Part shown: positions 46,900-60,355 of the stretch, piece after piece | Numbering within the stretch: the first letter of the stretch is position 1 | Layout: the number at the start of each line of letters is the position of its first letter | Assembly: GCA_039881145.1 (NCBI GenBank) | Contig: JAYKKI010000015.1 | Coordinates: 25,780,001 to 25,844,000 of the forward strand | Origin: Druceiella hillmani | Lineage: Eukaryota; Arthropoda; Insecta; Lepidoptera; Hepialidae | Direction: 5' to 3' | Length of the DNA: 64,000 bases | Translations under genes and position numbers: made by a program | Notes under the pieces: generated by a model | The model's input: the letters and a program-made list of their open reading frames with translations, nothing else | What the model was told of the DNA's origin: nothing | The model's database searches: none

Positions 46900-47925
46900 G
46901 AGTCAGCATATCAAAAAGAGGCAGCCAACAAAAACTGAGGAGTTCCACATTTGTTAAAAAGATACGCGCACTGAAGAAGACCATCGAATTGCTGAGGCCA
47001 AATTAATTATAGTAAATCAGAAAGTGTAAAAATTTCTTAAATAAAAGAAATATTTAAATTTATTTTTCCAAAAGACTTACACTTTATTTGATGTTCAATT
47101 AAAAAATTATTTCAGAAGGAAAACGCAGCAGTATATGATTCAGAAATGATTAGACGTGTACGTCATTGGAGTTACAATTTTCCGGTTAAAGTAGGGATAA
47201 ACGTTTATTTTATATTGGACGCTTTAAGCAAACAATTTTGTAATAAATCAGATAATAGTAAGTTGATTAGTTTGCTGTTTGATGAAATTAGTATTAAAGA
47301 AAATTTCCAATAAGACTTAAAAGACGAAAAGATATAAAAATTTGTAGATAATGGTCATACAATAACAAATGAAGCTTCAACTCCAATGTCAGTATGCATG
47401 ATAACAAGGTTAAATATTAATTTTAAATAGGTTGTGGGTTATTAGTTAACGGCTGAGGCAGATAATAACTTAAATACATATAAGTTAGTTATAGGTCGTA
47501 TCAGTAAAAGTTCAGATGCAAGATTAATAGTTAAAACAATAATTTATGATCAGAGACCAATAAATCAGGGTTTGCCAAAAAAATTAACCATTTGTGTCAA
47601 TAAGTCATATTTTTTTACATAATAACATCAAGATTTTCTTTTTTTACGATCCGCCTCATTCATTAAAATCTCTTAGAAGTAATTTAAATAAATATAATTT
47701 TATTTATAAAGGTAATCTTGTAAAATGGTTATACACTAAAGATGGGACTAGATACTTTTGATCCCTTAAAGTTAAAAGTATTGCCAAAAATTAGGAATCA
47801 TCATACATATCTAACTAATTGTATGTCTACGAAGGTAAACCATGCAGTACAAATTTTCAGTGTGTACAGCAAGAGTGTTTTTATTGCTCTTCAAAAGAGG
47901 TACGAGCTTTAAAACACAGTCTGAT
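46900..47925 (+). pseudogene. P-element/THAP9-like transposase, decayed
   Basis: Read across frameshifts on the plus strand, a basic coiled-coil piece (VKKIRALKKTIELLRPN, about 46956-47006) is followed by ENAAVYDSEMIRRVRHWSYN, then SLLFDEISIKENFQ with its Asp at 47281-47283, VDNGHTITNE and VGYLTAEA. After that come IIYDQ with its Asp at 47548-47550, YDPPHSLKSLRSNLNKYNF near 47646-47702, and DPLKLKVLPKIRNHHTYLTN past a frameshift near 47755. This order (LLFDEMSIK, DNGH, VGYFLT, CDQ, FYDPPHLLKSxRNNL) is the RNase-H-like core of P-element and THAP9 transposases. The N-terminal THAP zinc finger was not seen, nor terminal repeats. The frame 46679-46957 just upstream may belong to the linker region. 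Confidence 0.75.
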
Positions 47926-47929
47926 AACA

Positions 47930-50900
47930 ACAATTTGACACAAGTAAGCAATAATGTAGTCACATGTGTGTTGTCGGCCCAGTATGGAATACAATTTTAA
48001 CTTCATATTTCATATACAATTTTAACAGAAAAAATCTTAAAATCTTCTTTATCTTACGACTTGTTAGAATTTGTATCTCATTGCTGTCTATTTGTCTTTG
48101 TCACGACAAACAATGGATCTTAACAGAAAAATAAATGTAAGTTATTCAAACAAAGAGATGTTGTATTTTAGAAATATTCATCAATGTTAAGACTTTGTAT
48201 CTTGAAAGTATTAATGCTTGTCAAATATTAAATAAACGCAATACCATCTAGGATATTTAATTTGATTCTCGAAAACTTCATTTTTTTGTGTAGTCGTTAG
48301 CTCGTATAACGCAATTCATAAATGAATATCTATTTCAGGAAATTCAAAGGGCCTAAATGAAAATGCGATCCTATATTATTGCGTCACAAAAGATTAAACA
48401 ATGACTCTCGGATTCCACGATACGATCCATGAATGAGCCCGACTTAATATTATTTCCGCTAAGCAATTTTTCCTTAGGTAAAACCGCAATTCCATTGTGG
48501 CTGACGCGTATATTATATTAATTTTACTGTCCAAATATGATAAATGAAACTCTAGTGTTATCAAATAGCTTTAAAACTCTGAGAGGATAAAGTAACCATG
48601 AATGAATATCTTGCTTCTTTTACTTGATATTTAAATTTTTACATATTGTATTAACTTTGTTAGTGGTGATGATATAATAATGAAATAAATTTTATAATTA
48701 CATGTATAAGGTAGACTATTTAGGTAGATAAGTGTAGATGCGGAAAAAAATATTTAATAAAGAATAAGTAAACATCAAGTAATATTTTTTATTTTTCCCA
48801 GGAAAAATAAACCAAAGTATGCTTTACGATTTGAATTAACAATTAATTGATCGTAATTTATAAATATTTATAGGAAAGATTATATCCTTTTTTTAGTATA
48901 AATCGAATATAAATGGAATTTTCTTGTTACGAATTAGTTACTTAATTGGTAATATTTCACAAATATTAATCTCATAATTCATCATGCAAATTGCGTGACA
49001 GGTGATATGTGTATTCAAATATGCCAACAGCAGTTCAATAATATGTAATTCAGTAGAAGTTTTTCTTTAATAGAAAACCCTAATTTTTTTTATTCTTTCT
49101 CTTCTACTTGCTGACTATTTTTTCACAAAAGGAAAAAATATATGGGAGGAGATTGGGACAGGAATGATTAGGCGATGAATATTTTTTTCAGGTTCTTCAT
49201 TTGACATATTGTATCACGGTAAGCTATATACATGAAAAATACTGAAGGCACTGGTATAACTTTGATATTAAACTAAGTTATGTAAAGTTTTTAAAAGAAA
49301 TATATTAACATGTAAGTGCATATAGTCACAAGTTAATATATTTTGATGGCTTACGTAAAATAATTTGTCAAATTTAATTACAATTTAAAAGAGTGTTCGA
49401 ATTTTAAAAATTCACAGTCGTTTAGTCCGCTGTAATTATTTGTATCTCGTTGTTCGCGCTAATTAGTGTTTTACAGAATCTTCTTTCTTATGTCGTTACC
49501 GATATTTCATATTCGTTATATATAAAACAAAAGCGTTCTCGTCATCAGTTCATGAAAATTCGCAATTTAAAAAGGCGTAACTTTTTCTACTGCCTCCAAA
49601 TGGTCCTTTGATCATTACGTCAACCCTTAAATATCATTGCAATTATAATCATTTAGGTGCTGATTGTGATTTTGGTATTTCGCTTTTGTTTTCAAAGGTT
49701 AATTCATTGATTTTTGTGCAATTTGATCGTGTTTGTCTGGTCTATTTGTTCTGTGAATACTCTCTGCGCATTTTTTTGGGTTTATGCACTGAATCCTATT
49801 AAATTTATTAATTGTAAACATTTTCAATATTTATAATACGAGAATGACGAATTTTCTAAGATCAACTAGTTATTAAATAAATTCGTTTATTTAATTATTT
49901 ACATTATAATAGTTCCATTGCTTTTACGAGGGAGACACTGGATAAATCGGAAAGAAATAAAAAATATTGCGTGATTTTAGGGCGCATGATACTCATGAAG
50001 TCAAGAGAGATTTTGTGTAATCTCACAAATTGGAAAGCAGTGTGACAGCTTACGTTATTTTTTATCTTTGCGTCAAAGGAAAGCTGTCTTTTTCAATGCG
50101 TATTTTTAAGTAATGATTTTTTATTATAGAGGGTGAAAATGAAGACTATTATTTTAACCCATTCGTTGCTTCAATCATACATAGTACGAATGGTACGAAT
50201 TTTACTAACGGCTCACGGTAGTACTAAATATGACTAGGCTTCAGAATAGGTTTTACCGAAGAGAAAGTTTGGCATCGCAGATGCTGAACTTTCGCGGGAT
50301 TGGATACTAAGGAGCGCCTTTTTTACGAGTAAAAATTATGGCCTCTTCAACATTTTGTTTTTCTAAATAATCTACTCAGCAAAACGGAAGTAGTTTTTAA
50401 TCTGTTCTAGTTTTGTGAAAAATGGTTGGATTGAAAGGGAAGAAATGTCATCATAAAGTGTTTTCTCTTTAACGCATATTCTAATTAATTGGATCCAGTG
50501 TTCCTAAACTTTTATACTGTACCTAAATCACTCTCTACGTATTAAAATTTGTTATTGGACCTAAACGGTGTGTTTTAAAATGCTGTATTCATAAAGAACA
50601 AAACTAAAAATTTTGGAAAAACCCGCGTCGGATGTCATTGTTGTAATTGAAAAACGATTCAATAATTTTTTTAAGCTTCCCCCCACCCCACCCCACTGAT
50701 TAAAAGTAAGTAAGAATCTATTAATATATTTACAAACCCAAGAAAATCCGTCGAGTACTTGGATTTGAAAACTATAGAGTCAAATGTAATGAGTGTGGCA
50801 TTAATGTTCGCTAGTTGCTTCATATTCTATTTGTGTAACGAATAGTCCTATCCATGTTAACTTGCTTCATTCTATTTATCTTTCCGTATTTTCGGGATAT

Positions 50901-51140
50901 TCTTTGAAGCTACTAAATAAATTGATAACGTTTGGTAAAATAGGGAAAGAAATATTTAAAAAAATTTGGAACGAGGTTATCGGCTGACAATAATGTGTTT
51001 TTCAATTCAAAAAAAAATTATATGTCGATATCAAAATTCGAGAGGTTTTTGTACATTATCTTTTAACTCTTATCACATTACAAATTTCTCTAGAAATGAG
51101 GCGAGATACTAGCTAAACACAACGATTATATGTATACAAA
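47930..51140. other. Gene-free stretch
   Basis: An imperfect hairpin (GAAAGTTTGGCATC against GATGCTGAACTTTC) is at 50263-50293, inside a slightly GC-richer segment (50200-50330). GTAATTGAAAAACGATTC with a C-rich run at 50640-50690 may be a worn piece of the dispersed repeat family. No gene found. Confidence 0.45.
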
Positions 51141-51142
51141 GC

Positions 51143-51425
51143 ATAATTGTCAAGGAGAAGAAATTACCTTAGCCGATCATAACGTTCTTTTGTCTTAAAT
51201 CGAGAAAGATGTAATTTCCACAGAGTATAATGTTCGTTTGTTTGTTTTAGATCACGCAACCCATTCTCATTCTATAAGAGAGTTTACGATATTGTGCGTA
51301 CGTAGCGCCGAAAGTACAACGTTCATTTCTTATAGAGAAAGTGGAACCTTGACTGAACGTGGCATTCTTTTGTCTTTAGATCTCGAAAGGCATAATCGTC
51401 AAAGAGAAAGTAAGACATTAAAGTA
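51143..51425. repeat. Degenerate tandem repeat, about 45-bp steps
   Basis: Variants of ATAACGTTCTTTTGTCTTAA followed by ATCGAGAAAG recur at about 51179, 51227, 51317 and 51359, with GCATAAT.GTCAA.GAGAA at 51143 and 51389. Spacing is irregular. The plus-strand frame 51238-51426 reads across it and is not taken as a gene. Confidence 0.5.
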
Positions 51426-51429
51426 AGAT

Positions 51430-53175
51430 GGAGTTAGATAATAGGTCTAGATAAGTAAGGTTAAAAAACACTAAAAAATATGCAATATAAATTGAACATG
51501 AACACAACAAACAGCGCCAATTTGCGGACAAATAAAGAACATCCCGCAGCGTATTATGATTCTTCTACAGATTATAAAAATATTCCCATAATTTTTAAAG
51601 GCGCTGTGTTCACTGTCGGAAAATAAAACTTTAAAATGGAAAGATGGATGTAATAGTATGTGCTGCTAGTAGAATAATGAAATTTAAAAAATTATTCTCT
51701 TTCATTGACCGATTATATTAGCATGTCAAAGGCGGCCATCTGTTCTCAAGGATTCAGGCTTTATGTTCAATGACAATAATGTATTTTACTTGATCTTAAT
51801 TATCAGGATATAGATTATAAGAAAGTGGTTAAATTTATTGAGGCCATGTCTACCATTTAATTGGTAATGGTTTCCTTCCTGATCAGAGAATTACAATTTT
51901 TCACTAATTAATTTTATTGTAAGTCCTGAAATTCAAGTGTTTTTTTTTTTCAAAACTGAACTTTTATAAATATTATATTTGTATATTTAAAATAACATGG
52001 GCTATTTTAAATTTTAATTTCGTAAATATTTTGTTTATGCTAATGGCGTAGTTGATGACCATCATAGGCATTATATTGCTCCGTTTACAAGTAAAGTAGC
52101 AATTTTATTTTATTAACTTTACTAAACGAAATGTTAAATAACATACCCGCGACGACGATATGAAAAAAGAAATAATTCTGCTTTAATGAAAGTTTAGAAA
52201 ATACTCGGTAGCATAATGTGTGACTTGCGTAATGTCAATTTCTCCATGGGTTGCATTCATGTAGATAAGAATCTTAGTAGTGAATAACACTATTACTTAC
52301 AAAAGTAAGCCCGCTTTTAACAAATTTCGTGATATATGTATAATTCATAAATTATTCTACATTGTATAAAATTAGTGGAATGTTAAGTGTATTAACCTAT
52401 ATCGATAATTTTGAAATAAAAAATATGATATAGTTTAATACTCCGCATTGAATATTTCAATAATATAAATTGTTTATTAATTAAATTCCAAATAATAATT
52501 TTATTGATTAATAAAATGATACAATTATTTAAACATAACAAACATTGATTTTGCAATTTATTCAAGGTACTGAACATTTTTTGCCAATTTATTTATGGAT
52601 TGGATTTTTAAAAACTTATTTGGCATTTATTTCTAACAATTATGAATTTTCGACTTGAATTTTTAATCTGCAGAGGCATTGACTTTATTTTATTATAAAG
52701 TTTCAATAATGTCGATATTTTCACATTTTTTAAGTTATTTTTGAGTTTAGTCTTTTCTTAATCCTTTTATTTTTAGGATTAAAATAATCCTTGTATTTTT
52801 AGCATTTGTTTGATCTACAAATTTTGATTTAAAGATTCCCAAATAGTAAAGTATATAGAGAAAAAGTGACATATATTTTGAAACACAATTTTAATAATTT
52901 CTCACCAACAAAAGCCGTATTGTTTGCTCGTAAAATCTCATAACTGATTGCTTTGTGATAGGTGAAAAAGGTTACAGATATATTTGTATTTACAAATTTA
53001 AATTCTTTTATGTCCTGAAGTAGCTCTTTAATTAATTACATTGCCTATGGCAATAACCTACGGCAATAAGTACCAGTTTCACGTGGTGTTTCATTTTTTT
53101 GCTTGTGTTTGAGCATGTTTAGCGAATATTGAATCGCTTATCATTAATTCACTTAAGTAATAAAATTATTCTAAA
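51430..53175. other. Gene-free AT-rich stretch
   Basis: Nothing recognised before the piggyBac element. Confidence 0.5.
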
Positions 53176-53307
53176 TTAACCCTTTCAGGACCATATTTTT
53201 TCTATATCTAATAACGAGATTTCATTGATAAAAAAATGGTTCAAATAAATAATTTGAAGGAAAAAAAATTAAAAGATGTGTAGTTTTTTTATAAATTGAT
53301 GGAACAT

Positions 53308-53328
53308 ATATGTCCCCATAGTCGTTAA
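53308..53328. repeat. piggyBac element 2 subterminal motif, left copy
   Basis: TATGTCCCCATAGTCGTTAA, matched by TATGTCCCTATGATAGTTAA at about 55751. A direct, not inverted, repeat near the two ends. Possible transposase binding site, inferred from position only. Confidence 0.6.
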
Positions 53329-53563
53329 GGAGCACATATATCCAAAATTTATAAAACATTTTGTTTGAAATAAATAGTAGAATATTTTTAAAATATCTTT
53401 ATTCTATTTATTTTTTTATTCAGATAATACGAAGAAGCTTTAAATTAGCTAAAAGCCAGTATCACAGTTTTTTCGTTTTATCTGAATAAAAAAATACATA
53501 TCCCTATAACATACAAATTGCCAAACAAATTACACAAACGAACATCGTAATATTTATATAGTC

Positions 53564-55300
53564 ATCCGTGGTACTCAGCAAAACAATTTATTTCATTGTC
53601 ATAACATAAGTGGACCCGACATATTTGGCAAGTGTTATTTGTGCGATTTTCTCGTTTATTTTTGGCGCAGTGTACGTACCTTTTTCTGACATTGGCTTTT
53701 TTCGTGGGGTGAGAGGTTAAGTGTCTCTTCAAAGATTTTGGTACTGCATTTGTTGATGTAGCGGAGATATTTCGCTGTCTCATAGTAAAACCATTTATCA
53801 AACTTTGAGCAACTACTTATTTGAACTGAAGGCTAGTCAACGCGGTGCCTTCCGTGTGTCCAGTAGCATAAATTTTCGTATCAATAGTGTACGAACTATT
53901 TACCGCGATATCAAACAGATCAAAAAACAGTCGCTGATAATACTTGATTCTTGCATTCGATCAAATGCACGGCACACCTTTCACTAACCCATCAAATCCA
54001 CGCCATCCATACGTTTAATTGCAAGCTATTATAATTGTATGGTACATGACGTCAATCTTTTCTGCAGAACTTACCTTGCGGCGCTTTACACTGTCGGTGA
54101 CAGATACAGATGAAAAGTTAGACCAAAACTGGTTTATTATCCACCCACTTCAAAAATGTTGTACCTTGAGAAATAGTTGTATAAATGTGACCACTCTTCA
54201 TACTATTATTAGTTGATGCATATTTCGATAGCTGTTTACGATTAGTCCGAACAGTTCCACAAGCTTTTATATTCTGACCGATAAGATTGTATTGCAACGT
54301 AAGCGAATTTACAAAGTTATCTATATAAATTTCACCGCCCAGTTCTACCAGTTTTCTAGTTAGTTGCGATACCACAGACTCGCCCAATCCATATTCAGTC
54401 CCACCACTTCGTTTACCCGTATATAAATCGAATTCATACAAATATGTGACAACAGCTGTCGCATCACAGCTTGAACTCCCATTTTGCAGGCTCATTTAGG
54501 CTCATTATTTTACGTACTGTGTTATTTCATTATGACCTTTGAATTTGATCATATGCTCGTCAATGAATTGCGTTTTTGTATTGTTGAGGACATTTTGAAA
54601 TTATATGTTTAGGTGGTCTATTATGGGTTGAATTTTATATGCTCGATCTATTTACTTTTGTCGTCATTATTACAAAAGTGCACGTTTCTGAGTATGTCTT
54701 CAAAATGATGTCTTAGTATTATATTTGATACATAGGATACTGCCACGCCAGATTCCGTAGACCAGTAATCCCTTAGCGATGGCAAAACATGATAACCCAT
54801 CATTAAGTTCATGCCAAGAAACGCTTTCATTTCTTCATGTTCAAAAGCCAATCCTTGTCCGTTTTTATGAGAATATCTTACCGACTGTGATGTAAAACAT
54901 ACCTTACCGACTGTGTGTACTAAAATGACAAAGCTAGTAGTAGATTTAAAAATGTCTAAGGGAATCATTGAAATAGTATCGTCATTTGGCAAGATTCGTA
55001 CTTTTCCATACAGATACTCCACGTCAGGAAACACGTTTGGGGTGTAATTCTGGTTCCATTTGAAAACTGGTTAACGAGTGCTGTATTCTTCTCTGATATT
55101 TCTTGACGATAAAGATTCTGGTGACTGCTCTTATGCCCAAGGTGCTGAATTCTCAATTTCCACTAACCGTAGCTCTAGATCTTCGTCTTGCGTCAAAAAT
55201 ATTTGATCTTCTTATACGAGTTGCAATCCATCCCCATAACCGATATTGTCAGCCATCCAAATAAGATGAAGTTCATCTGAGGTGAGTTCAAAAATTCTCT
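53564..55300 (-). pseudogene. piggyBac transposase 2, decayed
   Basis: Reverse-strand transposase. The N-terminal part begins around 55295 with ELTSDELHLIWMADN, and several stops follow. The 54648-55034 segment is an intact stretch of the dimerisation/insertion region, with FLGMNLMMGYHVLPSLRDYW and FEDILRNVHFCNN. The catalytic core has QFIDEHMIKFKGHNE with its Asp at 54561-54559, YIDNFVNSL with its Asp at 54321-54319, and DGVDLMG with its Asp at 53998-53996. All three acidic positions remain. The C-terminal cysteine-rich domain is nearly whole (HCAKNKRENRTNNTCQICRV near 53690-53620, then NCFAEYHG). The first Cys of its opening CxxC pair is replaced by Tyr (RYVHC). Frameshifts and stops make it non-functional. 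Plus-strand frames 53805-53987 and 54019-54216 are antisense shadows. Confidence 0.92.
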
Positions 55301-55792
55301 ACCCTTCCGTGATGTAATCTACAATATAAAATAATAAGTAGTTATAGATATAATATAAACAAGACAGTTTCAATGATGATTTTTTTCTCATACATTGTTT
55401 ACCTTTACGAACACAGGGACACCGGGGTCCCTTTATTATTTTTGGTAAAATCGTAAAGAAATAAAATATATGAATGTGAAATTTTAGTATATAATAGTTA
55501 TTCTCTTACCAAATAACGATTATCACACAGTGAAATGGCTTTTCAAGTTCGTTTTCAAATGTACACAATACTGTAAAAATGTTAAAAAGGACTGTAATTT
55601 CCTCAAACTTTCCAACGACAATTTGATTTGACAAATGAGTGTGACCATTATAAAAACGATATAATGTACCACAAAAAACAAAAGAATTAGCAAAACATTG
55701 TTTAAACTTTAACCTTTTTTAATTTTATTTGTTTTTCTTTACTTGGTACGTATGTCCCTATGATAGTTAAAGGGTAACAGTTAAAGGGTTAA

Positions 55793-57245
55793 ATTTTAGA
55801 ATCACGCAAAGGAGCAGAAAAAAGCCTGGACTGTACGCAAAAGTATACTTAATAATGTGAGTGTACGAGAGATACGTGAATGCCGCAGAATATTTGTACG
55901 CACTATAGATAGTTCAAATAGACTATGATACTATCCTCTTACTTCAGAACAGAACATAAAGGTTTATTGAGCTCAAGGTCAAGGGATCATTAATGTGACG
56001 ATTTAACACTTAAAAAATTAATGACAAAATTCGGAGTCGAAGGGTCATCCAACCATATCCATTAATAAACCTCAACTAAATATAATAACTATACATAATA
56101 AGGATAATAAATATATAATTGGTAACACAAAAATCTATGGAACTTTTTTAGAACTTTCCAATATTAGGATATATGTAACTTCATGTGGAGACCTGATGAT
56201 TACATTCGTCTAAAAAATACAACAGACCAAACAGTTGAATAAAGTCACGGTAAATTAAAGGCATGAAGCTCCTGGTAATGACTCCTTATAACAAATGGTA
56301 GTATCTGGTAGGCTTCTTTTTAACTAAAAAATAGCATGATATCTTTTTTACCCCATAATAAAAATATAGTAGAAGACGTCAATAGATGAGTCAACATGCT
56401 AATCACGTCTATATCTATTGTTCACGTATCTTGATATACCAAAAGCTGCACGTAATTGTTGCTTCTATTATCGAAAATCCACGCGGGTGAAGACGCAGGC
56501 GAAAGTTAGTTTTATCTATACGTGCATTTTATACGTAAGAAATATTTTGATAATTGAAAGCAATGTTTACAAATATCGTTGAAGGATCCTGTCTTAACAT
56601 ATTGATCGTGGCTCTGTATTTCAACAGTTTCTTAAACAAGAAAAACCACGATGGTTAAAACGATAAATTTGTTTTCTGATAGTTATTAAACACATTCGTT
56701 TGAATTGACTGCCACATATTTTTAAATTAATTGAAGTATTACGAAAAAAACGTTCTTAATAGATTTTTGTTTTCATATTTCGAAACAAAAATGACTTCCT
56801 TGTTTCACAAATGACATGAGTGGCAACTTAGCTTCGTTTTTAATAAATATTTTTAAAATTTTATTTAAGTTAATGTATTGCGTGAAAGACCTTAAACCTG
56901 ACAATAATGTACGGAAATGTGTTATAAAGGGGAAATTTAACACCAAACCTTTAAACATAATTAATATTAGAAATATGTTGCAAATACACATTTTCTAAGA
57001 ATAAATGTTGATCATAACAATATTAAAAGCACCTAAGAATATCTATAATCTATTTATTTTTATGTTTAAATAGTTAGTTATTTTTATATTAAGTAAATTT
57101 AAAATAATAAAATCAAAGATTTTTTTTGGCTTTGAAGTTCACTTTGGCATATAACTATCATCAGTATATAAAAAAACATTCCCATTACCATATTTATGTG
57201 TAAGTCTGCTTAGCAATTATGTTAATATTGCGAAAGACCGTTTGC
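55793..57245. other. Gene-free stretch
   Basis: Opposing frames at 56773-56998 cover the same AT-rich DNA and lack support. Confidence 0.5.
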
Positions 57246-57248
57246 TAA

Positions 57249-57354
57249 AGGGTAGTCTCTTATCTTACTAAGGCGCATAATATTGTTTCCTTAGTTATAA
57301 TTCAGGGTAGTCTTTTATCTTACTAAGGCGCATAATATTGTTTCCTTTGTTATA
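57249..57354. repeat. 55-bp tandem duplication
   Basis: AGGGTAGTCT.TTATCTTACT followed by AAGGCGCATAATATTGTTTC occurs at 57249 and 57304 with about two differences, so it is recent. TATCTTTCAGT also recurs at 57365 and 57488. Confidence 0.9.
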
Positions 57355-57355
57355 A

Positions 57356-60350
57356 GTTTTTCCTGTATCTTTCAGTCATTTTCTTTCTTGGATAATTAGA
57401 ATATTTGTCATTCTTAATATGTACTTATATTCTAGTTTTCGTAGTCTTGCTGGCACTAAAATATTTATAAGGGAGTTATAATTTTTATATCTTTCAGTAG
57501 TTCTACTTCTCATTCTTAGAATGTTATTTACATTAATAAATACAGACATACAAGTTAAACATTCTTAAAGATTACTGAGATTAGCCAATAAACGTGAAAC
57601 ATGATAGATAATAGCAGTAAGAAGAAAATATACGTTTTAAAATATTCACAAACTCCGTTTGGACAAAGAAGAATCCAAGAGTCCAACAAAACATGTAATT
57701 ATGTGTAAATTATTATTAAAAGTAAAATATCTACTACAAATTAACCGAATATTATGCACATCACAATTATTCATTGTCTCTTTTAAAATAAAATGGGGCT
57801 CGATGAAATGAATAACCTTTAAAATTCTCTTCGTATATGGGTCTAACGATTTCGTTTTCGAGCAAACACATTTTTGACCTGCTTAAATTTTAATATTTTT
57901 TCTACCACATGAGGCCTAATCAGTCAAAACAGTAAGAATTCATTTACCAACAACTATTATACCAACAACGACTATTGGAATAATATCAACTTCATTGTCA
58001 AAAAGGGGAGAATTTGAAGTGATACTATTAATTCCAACCTCAACCAACAATAACATCAGTTTATTAATTGGAAAGGCAATATTTACAAACAGGTTTTATG
58101 GATGTAAATTGAATGGAAAAATCACTAGTTATGGTGCTTGGATTACACTGATATAGGGATTATGAATTGTGTTTTGATTAAATCATTGTGGTTGTGTTAT
58201 TTCACATACAAATACATTAAATAACATTTTTCTAAATATTATTATAACGCACTAAATATGCTGATCGATGAAAGGCTCTTGCCACGAATAAATACCACAA
58301 ACTTTCTACAAAAACATCACAAGGAAAAGTCAGAATCATGAAGCAAATTTATTTGCTTCTTAATAGTAAAAAGAGATTCAGAAATTTAAACATCATTAGT
58401 CTTTGAAATAGTCGTCTTTTCAAGATCATATCATATACATCATACTATGAAACTTCAATACTATGAAATTAACGTAATTAGATGCGTATTATATGCGTAT
58501 AATTGAATGCCTACATAAAATTTCTGCCGGTTATCCACTAGAGCGCGCAAACAATGTAATTCACATAGACGTTAATAAAATATTAACGAATAATAGATTT
58601 GGATTCATAATAGTAATAAAGAACTTTTAGCTTGACCACTTCTTGACTTATTTCAGCCTCAATTAATTTCCTGCTAACAATGAAACAAACATTATTCAAT
58701 TTTGCTACAGTTATGGGAACATTTTGATTGAAAAAGGACACGTCCCTATTGGAGCTATGCCACTTGAAACAAGGCCGAATTAAAAACCTTTCCAAGGAGG
58801 ATTTGAGCGTTAAACTTAAAATCACCGCACATCTATCCAATATTTTGTTTCCAAATTTTATAAAGTACAGACAAAACATTTGCTATACGCATAGAATAAA
58901 ATGAAAAAATTACGTAAACATGATAAAAAGAAATGAAGAAAATCTATGAAAATATAAAGTAGATTAAATCAAAATTACACTGGAATTAACAATGTTTTTT
59001 TTTCCATAAACAAAATAAGAAAGGGAAGACGCTTTCATTGAAGGTTGTGAATCTACATATGTTATTAAATCGTTGACAAATTAAATTGTTTCATCAATTA
59101 AGGTGATAATATGGAATAGTATTATTCTTGTATTTTTTAAGGTATGGCTGAGTAAGAAAGTTTTTGAATAGAGTATTCTTTTTTATCATATTTCCCAAGA
59201 TTTACTACTTGCAAATATCATACATTTTTAGTTAAGACGAATATAACTGCGATTCATTCTATACCATTAACAGAGCCATGCTAATGTTTGCATTTGTAAA
59301 TTTATTGTCTGCAATACATATCTCAGTAAGTAGATGAATTTCTATTTATTGCGAAATTATATTGAATCCATAATTTTGTGATCGGCGGATTCTCAATTAT
59401 CTTGTATTTTTCCCAAGATATTTTGGGAGTGGACGATAGTCATATTGAATATACTATTTGTTGAAAACGAAATTATTACATAATCGCTTTCATAATTGAC
59501 GCTTGTACTTAAAAATTAACTAGGTAATGACTGAAAGTGCCAGTCATGGCACATCTTGCAACATAGCACAGACGCGTTATATTAAATACTGAAAAAAGTG
59601 AGAGTAGTCGTCCATAATATCCAGTTTAAAACAAATTTTGCGTGTACAACCATTCACATTTGAATATTGGCGTTTATATATTTAGTCAGATACGTATATT
59701 CTGCTTTATGTACTCAAGCAGAGTGGAGCATATCATAAGTAATAATCATGATAATCGACAACAAATTATAATTGTTCTTATACTTAGTGACGCCTAGTGT
59801 TCGATTTTAGAACTAGGAATATATGTATAATAAAACGAGAATTGCCAGTGAGTTCCTTTAGTTCCGATTATTCTTCAGCATAAACGTAAATCTTTGAAGG
59901 ACCGTCCTTATGAATATTAGGTTGCTTCCATAATTGATTTGCATTCCAATTATAAATTGCGTATAATAAAGGGCATAATAAAAATGAACCCTTTACAAAT
60001 AACTATTAATTAGGAGACTAAAAATACGTGATATTTGGACCAAAGACATTTCAAAAACATGGAATGTAACGTGCTCTACCATTTTTATGGCAAAATGTTG
60101 ATGGGGTACGACCAAAAGTGACTAAACCAGGAAAGACAAATATTTTTGAAAAAAATTTTAAGTATTGCGCCAAGTCAAACCTTCCTATCCTTGCCTTGCT
60201 CAGATCTGCTAAAGATTTTTTTTTGTGTCATTTTCTTACGTGGTAAAAATACTGAGGAAATCTAAATAAATCGTATTTGTAGCTAAGTCTTTAAAGATAT
60301 ATATTAAAAAAGATTATAGTCTAAAAACTTACCACGTATTTGAATATCTG
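57356..60350. other. Gene-free stretch
   Basis: The longest frame (58583-58879 reverse, 98 codons) has no motif I recognise. No large repeat seen. Confidence 0.45.
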
Positions 60351-60355
60351 TTTAA

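Larger units (their letters stand above)
53176..55792 (-). mobile_element. piggyBac-like element 2, full length, inactive
   Basis: TTAA at 53176-53179 and 55789-55792. Inside these, the ends read CCCTTTCAGGACC at the left and CCCTTTAACTGTT inward from 55788, so the terminal repeat is short (CCCTTT plus weaker similarity). The 2609-bp body holds a reverse-strand transposase gene. A subterminal motif, TATGTCCC.AT followed by GTTAA.G, occurs near both ends in the same orientation (about 53308 and 55751). A different family from element 1, judged by ends and protein. Confidence 0.88.

Noticed and set aside
53805..54216. Two plus-strand frames of 60-65 codons
   Set aside because: Antisense shadows of piggyBac transposase 2, including its third catalytic Asp region.
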